Shown: piece by piece, positions 10,985 through 23,300 of the stretch | Layout: each line of letters opens with the position of its first letter | Numbering within the stretch: the first letter of the stretch is position 1 | Translations under genes and position numbers: made by a program | Notes under the pieces: model-generated | Told to the model about the DNA's origin: nothing | Database searches by the model: none | Seen by the model: the letters and a program-made list of their open reading frames with translations, nothing else | Origin: Elysia marginata | Taxonomy: Eukaryota; Mollusca; Gastropoda; Plakobranchidae | Assembly (NCBI GenBank): GCA_019649035.1 | Contig: BMAT01002495.1 | Span: 241,520-272,479 of the forward strand | Direction: 5' to 3' | DNA length: 30,960 bases

Positions 10985-11363
10985 TCAAATTGCTACTTCT
11001 GCCACCTCATCTTCTTCTCCCTCCTCCCCACTTCGGGTCTGAGTCGATGTGCTGCGGTGATCCTGGATTGTCGAAGTTTGTGTTGCACTACTGCGCCAGC
11101 TACTTCTGCCATTGCTGCTCCAAGTGCTCATGGTTGGAAAGACAGGATTGTTGCTAATTTGAAAGTTGCTGCCGCTGCTATTGTTGTTATTTTGAGTATT
11201 GTTGCTGGACGTTGTAGGAACCCCAGTCAAATGACGCCACCTAGGAATGAAATCTAAAATAGTTCGATGAGCTGCCGGTTCTCTTAACCTTGGAGACTCC
11301 TGTTCACTTAACCTTGGAGATTCCTGTTCAATATATGGCTCTCGTTGGCCGTGTCTTTTTGAC
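10985..11363 (-). CDS. AMBRA1: AMBRA1 exon 15, C-terminal tail and stop
   Basis: 379 bp, residues 1830-1955 and TGA. It holds an 8-residue tandem duplication (EQESPRLS, EQESPRLR), an Asn/Ser-rich linker, two TQT motifs at 1924-1926 and 1937-1939, and an acidic end (GEEGEEDEVAEVAI). Vertebrate AMBRA1 also has two TQT motifs about a dozen residues apart that bind dynein light chain, followed by roughly 200 further residues that are absent here. The acceptor is TTCTCTAG. Confidence 0.92.
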
Positions 11364-14300
11364 CTAGAGAAAATGAAATTTAAAAAAAAAACTGTTATGT
11401 CTTACTTTATACCATTCCTGATAAACAAAAAACAGAAGGATCCTGATTCATCATAAATTTGATCTTGATGTGTCTGACAGATGGTAAAATGTTAATAAAG
11501 AGCAACTTAATTCATCAGTTTCACAGATGCTTTGAATAATTGTGGATGAGATGGGACATGTGGCAGTTTTCTTCAGCAATTAAAAAAAAATTGGTAGACT
11601 CCCTATTAAAAAAACCAGGAGCTATGTTTTGAAATAAACTTAAATATTGATGTAAGTCTAATTAAGACAGAGAATATCACATTTTTGTTGACACCAAATG
11701 TTCAAGGTGTTTACTTCCTACATGATAATTTCTCTTTATTTACAAAACAAATTGATTACTTAAGCATATGTATAAAAAATTACCACTTTCACGAGTCAGT
11801 TGCAGCTGATGAGAGTAAAGTACATGCTTTTTGATGATTGTGTGGTATGTGAAACTTTTAGGATGCTTTAACAACAATCATAAGATGTATGTCACAAATG
11901 AAAAACATGTTGCAGTTTTCACCTTACATTTTTCTCAGCTTCCAAACGTCAAATAGTGCATTATATTTTTAAAATTTTGTGAGAAGATATAAGAATTTCT
12001 TCAGAACTAGAAAACAGAGAAAAGGGGGAGTAAATCTACTTTTAAAAGGCGCTTTCTAAGATTAGGGTTTCCCACATCCCACTCATTCACACTACATCGC
12101 CTCAGAACTGCTTTGTTCCATTTCCAATTTTGGTAAAATCAGCAATAACATGCCCAATAGGAAAGTCTTAGTGTATTTTTATAGCTGACAAAAGAAATAA
12201 ATGAAATTCAGCCTCTCTGCAGAGATATAATCATTTTAAAAAGCAGTTTACATAAGTTTACAACGGTAGATTTGAATTTTCAAATAGAGTTTCTTTCAAA
12301 AGTAGGAAAACTGGAGATGGAATAAAGCGGTTCTCAGGCGACGACTAGCTACAAGATATATTGACATCTGTTTACCTTGGGCGACTGAAAACCAGGTCTC
12401 CCTTGTTGGTGCCAAACACCAGGCCCATGCCTACTTCTGGCAGCCAGCAAGCCGAGTTGACACTGCAGAAGCCAGTTCGATTCTCAGGGAAGTAGAACAG
12501 ATCTGTTTTGTGCTGAAATTAAGCAATACCAGAAAAAAATATTTTTTTTAATTGTGACCATACTGCATTTTCAAAGTGCCCATAAAAACATGTTAAAGAG
12601 TAAACAATCTCTAACAACGGTATGGCTCATGAGTCAATTAAACCCTTCCTGCTGAAAGAACAAATGGCACACCAATACTGCAGAATCTTGTCAAGAAATT
12701 GTCAAGAATTAAAGCACATCATTGAAGCAATTTTTTAAAACTAGGTTACGGTTTATTAAAGGGGGTTTCAAACATACTAAGTCAATTTTCAAACTTATCC
12801 CTGTCTGATGAAACAATTGCATGGTGTGTGTATGTGGGGCAGGGGGGGGGGGGGAGAAGAAAGTGTCAAGCTTATATTCACTTAAATTACTGAAACGCAA
12901 TGATTCATTCATAGGTAAATGCAGTAGGTTGCACAAATGGTACAGTGGCTCCTTGAAAATGTATATACAAAATTTTGCCTGATTTTATAGCTGAAATGTA
13001 CAAATAGAGGGTAAATGTGTTATTGTTATGCATAAAAAAAAAGCTTTAGTTATAACGCATTTTGTCGTGAAACTCTTCATACCTTCATGGAGCTTTCTCC
13101 TGCTTTTTGTTTCACCATCTTGAAAATCTTCCCCACCAGTTGGTTGGTAGAAAAGAAAAACATACGTTTTGCAGCTGTGCCTACCAACAAATAGCTGTTT
13201 TCAGGTGAAATGCTGACAGAAATTGCATTTGGACCTGAAGAGAAAGAAGGTTGGTTATTTAAGGCCCACTTATCAGTTCATGCGGTAATTCTTTTTCTTT
13301 TCCTGTACAATTGGAAACAAGAGCAGAGCACAGCAAAATGCAGTAATTTCCAGGCTTTCAAAACATTAAAAAAGAGCAATGCTAACAAATATAATTCTTT
13401 TATCTAAACTATGCCCTATGCAATGTCATTTAGATTTTGTCAAAAGGCTGCTATATTTTGTCCTACTCCTTGGTTTAGCATTGAATTGAGACAGTAGTTT
13501 TGTAAACCAGATCTTCCATTTTTATGTATATTTTAAATAGACTTTCTACACTGTTTTTTTTCCCATATATTTCAAACTTTAAAAAAATTAGCAACACTTG
13601 GCAGAGAAAAATAACTACATCTTCAGCTCTTACTATTTCATTACCAAATTATAGCAAAACATGACTAACACTGATTTGCACCAATTTAAAGTTATGTATC
13701 ATTATTATATAAGTGAGAAAGAGAAGATGAGAAATGTGACTTACCAAAACTTTTGGTATAAAGGCACTGGGCAAAGTTTCCATTCTCCAGAGAAAAGACA
13801 CCCAGCACCATTTTGTCCGGGAATCCCCTGTGAGTGGGCACAAAAGCTGCCAGAAGCTTACCATCTCGGGAAAGCGAACAGCTTGCATCGTTATGAAGCT
13901 TGCAGTTACGTACCACAATGTTGGCTGAGGCTGAAAAAAGATGCTCAGTTTAAAAAGCATATAAAACAAATGATACTTTAACTGTTGCAACAATGACAAA
14001 TTACGTCGTTTCAAAAAACTAACCTAGCATTGTATCTCCTATTAAACAAATGTCATACACATAGGTTTTGCAATAGTTGAGCTTGCTTTAGTAGTAGATA
14101 AAGAATAGTTATTGCAGAGCGGTTTTCCAAAACTTAGAATTATCATTTTCATTGAAATCAAAAGTTACCCCTATTACACAATTCTTAAAATAAAGATTAA
14201 CATGTTTGTCAAGTTTTCAACTACAAGCTGGTAAAAGGATGCTTTATGTCATGATACCATCTGCTTTAAAAAAAAAAGAGAAAGAAATGACCATTTTCCC

Positions 14301-17300
14301 TGATTTTCTATAAAACTTGAAAAATGCAGATATTGAGTTTTGGAAAAACGCTCTTCATTTACACACAACTGCATAACTTCCAGCAGATAAAACACTCTGA
14401 GGAAGGCAAGGAAAAAAAAACAACACATATTTAACTTCTCTGCTATTGTATGCTCTGAACAGAACGTCTTCTAATAATCTAAAAGCTGAAAAACTTTCAA
14501 GGGTGATTTCTATTCATTCTTTTTCTTTTGTTACAAATTGAGAAAAAAAATGCCTCTAAATTTTATATACAAGGACGTGCTCAAAGGTTGTTTAGCCTGA
14601 AGATAACTTTTGGTGCAATGATGACAATAAATACTCATATTTTAATCTAAATAGCAAAAACTAATGAATGACTCAAAATTTAAACTAAATAATGCTGTGA
14701 TTGTCATGACTTTCATCATCAGAAAAATGTTATCACTTTTTTTAAAATTTACGTCAGAATCAAATTCAACTCAAAATATGTTATTCTTATATCAGGGATG
14801 CCAGCGTGTTATGCACAAAATGCAAGAAAATTTTGACACTTCTATAAAGTGCTCTGCCTAGCACTGATAACCTACAGAGGCCCCTACAGAATCTTTGATA
14901 GATCAACTAAAACAGAACTGCCAATCTCTGATCAACTGGTTCCAGTGTTTTGAAGCCCCTATTTCAGTATTTTCTAAGGCACTTGAGTACTCACATCAAG
15001 AAAAGGACAAAAGAAAGATAAGAGAGAAGTCACTTGCTCAAGTTGATAAGCTATTGGTGTTTAAAGTTTTGAGAACAACTCATTCTTTAGAAAAGATGAG
15101 CTGGTACATTTCGCATGTGATGTTCTTGTATGATAAGCATAGACTATATATTTTCCTTCCCATTTTAATTATCAAATTTGTTTCTCTGCATTTATAGTTT
15201 ATTTCAGTATCTTAGGTTTAACATCAGTACTCCAGTATTTTGGTACTAAAATACTGAAATCGGTACTAGTTGGCAGCTCTGTAAAAAAGGTAGATACAAC
15301 TCTGTACCTCTGTATTAGTACCTGCTCAGCGGTACAATCCAAAAAAAGTGTTTGATTATCTTTAAGTTTTAAAGTTTTGAGGGTTTTATGTATCATTTAA
15401 GTCTCGATTTGTTTTTAAATTTTCCTGCTTTTTTGGCTAAGAAAAATTGCTAAAAAAAAATCCATATTCTTGCAAAAATCGGAAAACTTGCATCCCTATT
15501 TTATGCAAGCATCACTCACAATTAAATCAGCTTTCTTTCTGAAATGTGTTTATCTGTAAAAATGTTTTCTGTTTTGTTAATTAATGATATTAGAATGGTT
15601 AGTTCAAAGTATGTGAGCCACATTTGCAAATCACTTTGCATAGCATAATAAACAGGGTGACATAAAAATTGAAAGGCCAGTTCCGGACCAAAGCAGCATA
15701 TAAAAAGAAATTATTACACATATGATAAAAAAAAACAGTACAGTGGGACCTCGCTAATAGTGAAATGCTGCAGGATGGTGATTTTTTCCTGACTTGCCAA
15801 GTTCCCCAATTTGCCTAGCTACCCGAAATTTCAGCTTTAATCTGTGTCGTGTAATAACTTATGATAATCGACCTTGTTTCTCTGCATAGTGTGAATGGAT
15901 GACACAACTGGGACACAGATATGAGATCATAAGTGGGGAAGAAATATTTTACAGCATTGAATATATCATTATCAGGATTTGGCTCTTCCTAAAGCAATAA
16001 CGGAGAATGACAAAGATTGTCTTGCAAGACATGGCTATGCAAATGTCTAGCATTAAGTATGGCACGATTAGTTAGCGATGATCTGGGCATGTATAGGTAA
16101 ATGTTGCGTCAGGCTGGCCATGTGTGATTTGAACACAACCCTACAGTAAACAACAAGTCTGTCAATAGGGTTGTGATAGGCACCAGCAGCTGTCATAAAC
16201 TAGTTTGCTAAGAGCGTTATGAAGATAGTTCTTTGCTTCAGAGGAGAAACATAGCAGCCACCGATAACAACTACCATGAACACTAGGCCTCTCAACTTGC
16301 ATGTGGAAGACTCATAAAACATCATGTCTATTTATTGCATCCATTTCCGACTGCCAATCCTTAGCCTTCTTAAAAAGACAATTTTTACCTATTTCTTATT
16401 AATTAAAACATGCATATCAATATCATACGAGCTTCCCGATTTACTGGGTCCTTCTTCTCAATTAAGAAGGTAAATTACATAGAAAAATTCTGTCTCTTTC
16501 AAACCTTTCCCAATTAAGCAGGGTTCCAAATTCCATAATTTATCAAACATCAGTCAAAAGGGGTAAATGAAAAATATGTAACAGTTCACATAAATGTCCA
16601 AAAAAAACACAGAGGGAGCTGTCTTTTCACCAACTTCAAATTTTGCATTCTTTTGCAACAAACAAATCAAGGATGCTGAATTTTTTTTTTTTAAATGAGA
16701 GTATAAGCTACTAGATTGAATCCCTGACACAAAAACGTTGAGTGAAAGTGGGTTTTTTTTCCCCCAAACTTTGAATGGGTAGCACAGCTGCATTGAATGG
16801 GTGCCAATCTTGCAAAATATCAAAAAAGAGGAAAAATTGAAGAGGGTAAAAGAATGAAATGTTGGCAAGGGCAGTTTGATGGAATAAGTATCAATACTTC
16901 ATTGCTTTGTAAAGAGAGATATACGCATAGTGCAGTCAACTAAAAGAGAAATATAGTAGACTAAGTAGCCATTGAAATTCTACTGATTTATTACTTGTTC
17001 CAACAATTCTATGGTCCAAAAAGAACATTATACAAGAGAAAAAAGATTNNNNNNNNNNNNNNNNNNNNNNNNNNNNNNNNNNNNNNNNNNNNNNNNNNNN
17101 NNNNNNNNNNNNNNNNNNNNNNNNNNNNNNNNNNNNNNNNNNNNNNNNNNNNNNNNNNNNNNNNNNNNNNNNNNNNNNNNNNNNNNNNNNNNNNNNNNNN
17201 NNNNNNNNNNNNNNNNNNNNNNNNNNNNNNNNNNNNNNNNNNNNNNNNNNNNNNNNNNNNNNNNNNNNNNNNNNNNNNNNNNNNNNNNNNNNNNNNNNNN

Positions 17301-20300
17301 NNNNNNNNNNNNNNAAATTTGGCACAGATTGCCTTTAATATCTGACCTATTCAACGTAACGTTTACCATTGTTGGCGCATTTCTCTATCCGTTGTAACCA
17401 GTCTTTAAATGCAGTGAAGTAAGAACATTTGTCCAGGTTCTTTATTGCTACTTTCGTAGCCTGAATAATGTCCTCTTCTGTTTCAAATCGCTGGCCGCGA
17501 AGATGTTCTTTCATTTTAGGGAATAGGTGAAAATCACAGGGGGCAAGGTCAGGTGAATGACGAGGATGCTCCAGCAGTTCCCACGTAGCCAGCCAAAACG
17601 TCTGTCACTGCCCGGGCCGTATGGACTGGCGTATTGTCGTGGTGAAACAAGATGCCTGACTCCAACAGCCCGCGTCGTTTCTTTCGAATGACAGGTCTGA
17701 GTTTGTCTTGCAGCACCTTCTTGTAGTACTGTGCATTGATTGTGGTGCCTATAGGTACAAGCCAGCGCAGGATCACACCATTCATGTAAAAAAGATCATG
17801 TGCATGACCTTGAGAGCCCATTGTTTGCGTCGAACTTTCTCTGGACGAGGCTCATCAAAGTCTCTCCATTCGGCTGACTGCCGCTTTGTTTCAGGATCCC
17901 AGGAATACACCCAAGTCTCATCACCGGTAATTATCCGACCCTAAAAGTCATTTTGCTCAGTTTGAAATCTCCGCAAAAAGTTTCTGGAAAAATTGACCCT
18001 TGACTCCTTCTGCTCAACTGTCAGCAAATGTGGAACCCATTTTGAAAACTTCTTCTTATTCAATTTGTTGGTTAGAACTCTAAACACCGACGTTCTAGAC
18101 ATCGATGTTTCCGTAGAAATCTCCTCACAAGTTTTTCGTCTGTCATCACTCAATGAAACGAGAACTTTAGAAATGTTTGCATCCCCGCATGCTGTCACAG
18201 GTCGGCTAGGACGAGGTTCATGTTCCATGTCATCTCGTCCATCTGAAACAGCTTTTACCCACTTTCTTACCGTCTGAATAGAAAGAGCATTTTCTCCTAA
18301 AACAGTCACTAGATTTTTGTGAATGCATGATGCATCTTTTCCCAAAATAACAGAAAATTTTATAATGACACGGATGTCATTTCTTGAAAAATTTTGGTGT
18401 GCCGGTGAGCTTTCTATTATGCCGGCCATTTTGCTCCAAAGGACTTCAGAAAAGTAAATGCTATTTTGTATCCGTTCAACATAGAGCCACAAAATTTTAA
18501 TGGGAATTCCCAAAAGGTTTGATCCTTCAGTGTGCCGAATTTCATGTATATAGCTTAAGCGGTTTTGATTTTATAGAGTAGGGAAACTTATTTATGAAAC
18601 GGACCTCGTAAATGTTTACAGCTAGACCAGTGTGAAATATCAGCCCTAGCCCTTTACCTCTACTTACTTCCACTTATTTACCCACAAAAGCAATCATAAC
18701 CCACCTGCAATGGTACTGTTCACCATGTAATGTAAAGGGTCATCGTGCCGGTTAAAGCCATCCCTTAAAATACTGTGCTGATAATCTGGGTGCAAGAACT
18801 CTGCGTTGCCCTCATGTTGACCGCTGGGCATGTAACTAGGAGATATTCTCCCTCCTTCATCTAGCTCATCTTCAGAATGTTCTCGGTCATCTTCACCAAA
18901 CAGGTGTAGGCTGCCAGGGGCTGGCTCATGTGGAACTGACGGAATGATTCCTGTTCGAGGCAAGCCAAATGGCCTGGTTCTGGTGGCACTTGTCTGGGGG
19001 AGATCAGGCTCAACAGGGTTAAGCAAGGGTGGACTTAATCTGTGTTCCTGAGTTCTTGACTCTGATAGAAGAGGCCTGGTTAAAAGGATGAGGAAAAGCA
19101 AAAGATGAAAACATAATACAGGTATGATAGCCGCAGTGGATAATGTCATAATATCAAAACATTTAGCCAAAGTAAACACTTTTGAAAAAAACTACACCTT
19201 TGAAGGCTTCTAAGAATATATACAAATAAAAAATCTTAAATTTCTTAAAATTGATTGATGATCCTTTTACAAAACTAATCTCATAAGTTCAACCCCGCAA
19301 GTCCAAAGCTCTCTCAAACCAAATATTGACACTTTGTTAGGCTCACAGACAGAATTCACAAATAAAGAAGGTTTTAGAAAACTTGCTTACAAAAGTATGG
19401 AATAAACAACTATACGATCTCATTGTAACTCGCAAGAGATCCTTAGACCCAGAACTGTTGTCTCAGCTTTTTATGTTTTTACAGCTTTCTCTCTTTCTCA
19501 ATACTAATAAAACTGAATCATAAATTTAGAAAAAAAATTTTTTATCATGTTAAAGGGTACATATATTGAATTTTTCTCACCCAAGGTTTAAGCGTCCTCT
19601 GGTTAATGCATTTTGTCGAGACCTTGCCATTATACCACCTAGTTGTGAAAGAAAAATATCTATGTAAGGGTGCAATTTTTTTTTAATTATCCAATAAATA
19701 TTTTCTCTGGGTAAGGTATTTTGTAATAGTCTTCGGTCATACTTTTAGAACTCAAATTTAAGTAAAAACGTTGAAAAAGAACAAAAGAACATATAAGAGC
19801 AAGGCAGCATATCAATACTTTATAGAGAGCAACTACTGCTGAGCAGTAATTCTACCCTGCAGACACCAATAACTTAAAAATATGCAGGAACAGAAAGAAC
19901 TTTCTGTATAAACATTAGTACCTTACTGGCCAATGACTTTTAAATTTACACTAATAAACTTACCTCGCCGGGCCCGGAGTCCAAGACTATCAGCAAAGGC
20001 TGCCCTCTGCGCCTGATCATGACGCAGTTCTGCAGCAATTGATGACTGAACCTCAGATACAGTGGACTGCGTCCTGTTGTGACCCAACAGAGCTCCGTGT
20101 CGATTGAGAAATTCTCGACGAAGGAAACGGCTCCTGCTTTCTTGCAATCTTCTTCTTAGATTAGACAGATTTCTGAGAAAAAAGTTTTCAATATTGAGAT
20201 AATTTACATTTGAAACACTTCAAAGCTGTGTTGCATTAAAAAGGAATCTTTTAGTCAAATGCAGCCTTTTACAACAAGCGCCTAGGTTTACTTTAGAAAA

Positions 20301-23300
20301 AATGAAGTTAAACTTACAGTGATATAAAGCTAAAAAATAAATTTACAAAATGGTTCAAGTCAAGACCGAGACATGCATGATGCACAACAAATACATACCT
20401 ATGAATGACAAATACAAAGATATATGAAACAAAATTTTCTGTTAAGCCAGAAATAAAAAAAAATGACTTGATTAAAAAAAAAAATTCATAATAAACCTAA
20501 AATTTATCATTCTTCGATTTTAGCTGAATCCTTACAGGTTGAGAGTCAGTAGTCTTAAGGTTTGGAAAAAAAAAACTAAATTCATGACAACTGAGCAAGT
20601 TAGCTGGCAGTTTTTACTTCCTTTAGTAATTTGTAAACAAGCATGAACTTACTGCCTGTGTGTATATTCCCGGTGTAAGACCCTCATTCTCCTGTTGTAG
20701 GTTTCCTCTAATACTGATATCCGATGTTGCAGTTGAGATAATTGAGATGCCTTATTCAAAAACCAAAAACACAAAAAGGCATTTTTAGTACAGACTTTCA
20801 TAAAAAAAGCTTGGTAAAACCTTTAGAAATTATTAAAAAATTAAAACCTGTGTCTTGTGAGTCCTAGGTATTGGAGAAGGATCAATACAGTGATGGCACA
20901 TACACAAAAAAAAACTTTAAAGAGTCAATTACTAAATGTAGGAGCAGGACTAGAAACTGGCACAAAATTACTTTACTACGTTAATACGCTCACCCTGCGT
21001 CCAACAGTTCTGGAGAGATTCTGTAATCTTTCCCCGACACTTCTTGAGAGACTCTCTAATCTCTCCACAAGGGGTATATCCAACTGATGAGAAGAAGAGT
21101 CTAAGTGCCCTTCTGTTGTTGTTCCTCCACCAACACCTCTCAAGGTCTGCGATAACTGCTGAGCTCTTTGTGTTGAGTCACCCTCTGTTGCCACCCTGGA
21201 TGCCAGTGAAAATCTCTCCTCAACAGGCATAACCAATTGACGAAAAGAAGAGTCTAAGTGCCCTTCTGTTGTTGTTCCTCCACCAACATCTCTTTGTGTT
21301 GAGTCACCCCCTGTTGTCAGCCTGGATGATTGTGGCAATCCACGGGCAAATATCTCCTCAACAGGCATTATGAAAGGAAAATAAGAAGCTGGCCTTCTGC
21401 CTGAAGCTGTTTCTTCATCAAAACGTGTCATGGCCCCGAAAAACTGTTCTGTTCTTTGTGCTATGTCATTCTCTATTGACCGTAAATCTGAACTTCTCTC
21501 TGAAGTTGTTTGCCCACCAAAACGTCTCAAGGACTGCAATAAATGTTCTGCTCTTTGTGTTATGTCATTCTCCGTTGCCAGTGAATCTGAGCTTCTCTGC
21601 GTTGTTTCTCCACCAAAATGTCCCATGGTCTGCACTAAAGACTCTGCTCTTTGTGTCGCGCCATCCTCTGTTGTCAGCCTAGACGGCTGTGAAGATGCGT
21701 GGGCCCCATCTGTCTGCTGCCTCCGTCTGCCAAACAGGGAGTAAAGCAACGGGTGTCTTTCATTCGTAGAAGTTTCTGCTGTTTGGTAAGTACTGCTCTG
21801 ATTTGGGTCTACTGAGTGAGAAGGTGACGGAACAGTGTAGGCTCCATTAAACTGTGAGCTGGATAAAAGCGAAGGAAGAGAAACATGGCTGAAAACAGCA
21901 GTGGACGTTCTGTGGGCAGCTGAAGGACTTGCTACGTCTAGTTGTCCAGATGTGCTGAATGCAGTGAAAGCACTTGGCAGATTGGAATCATAAAGCGTTC
22001 GCAAGGTCGTTCCCCTATGACTTTGGGCAAGGGATGAAGCAGGCACTGTTGAGGATGATACTGCAGTAGAAAAACCAGAAGTAGAGGTTGAGGTAGATGT
22101 GGACAAAGTTACGCTGACTAGCGCTGGTGATTCTATTGAACAGAAGGGGTTGTTTCCTTGTACAGAGTGGTGAGCACTGCTAGATACAGCTGGTCGACTG
22201 CAGTGGACAGCAGCCAGGGCCTGGGTTAAAACAGCTGTTACATCACTGCTGGTCACAGCTACACTCTCGGTAGACTCCTGTGTGGACTCTGTTCTATCAG
22301 GTTCAGAGGCCAAGTCAGGGACGGCTGAGTTTGAATTCGAAAAACTTGTTAACAGCTGAGGATTGTTCACCGTGACACTGACAGTAGATGTCGACTCTCT
22401 TTGCCCTCGGCTTTGGGCGGTTGTTGAACCTATACCAGGTGGGCATACTGCATAACAAGGAAGGTAAAAAGAAGTAACAGCAGGGGACACAGATGAAAGA
22501 GTTGAGCTTGGGGCCTCAAAGTCGATGGAAATTCTACTTGGACTTGTTGGACGTTGATTGTCAGAGACTGATAGGGCAGAATCAGTGTGTTCTGTTAAAG
22601 AAAGCTGGCCTGATACAGTCAAAAGATCTGCTGAGTTGTTGATCAACAACCCAGAAGTATGTGCGTGAGACAAGCTGTCTGTGCTAGAAGTAGTTGTATT
22701 AGTTTCACAAGTTTCACTAGTTACACGCAATATACCGCCAATTTCATCTGATTCAGGATTTTCATTCCGTTGCGGTCTTCTAATCTTACCGCCACGTGAG
22801 TCTTGAGACACACCAGAAGATTCCATGTCATTGTGTAATTTTCGCTTTGTCCCTGTGCGACAACCTGATGGCCCAGCAGGTGTCAGAGTCTCACCGTGAT
22901 TCTGTACAGTGAACTGAGCTGGTACCTCTTCATTAATACTTCTGTCATTGCAACTAATGTTTTTTGGTACTGGGTCTTGTTCCAGGCCATCCTTTATGTC
23001 AGCATTTACAGGACACCTCCCACCTTCTACATTATCTTTCCTAGAGGAAGCATTATCTCTAGAAGTTACTCTGTGTTCACAGTGTGTGCTGCCATTTAAA
23101 CTTCCACTCTCCTCCTTTTGTTGCAGCAACTGATCATTTTTCGCCGAAACACTGGGATAAGTTGTGTTGCCATTTTGACATAAAACACCTGATGGGGTTC
23201 TTATTGGGAATGAATTGCTAGGTGTTTGTTGTTGACTTGATGCAGGCACATTTGGGTTCCCATGATGACGAGTCACTTCAGCTTCTGAGCCCTGATCCAC

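Noticed and set aside
11300..11363. WRHL in the last exon as the autophagy LIR
   Set aside because: It fits the minimal W-x-x-L pattern but is surrounded by basic residues and lacks the usual acidic context.
16936..17397. Frames running through the N run
   Set aside because: They exist only because N codons are not stops.
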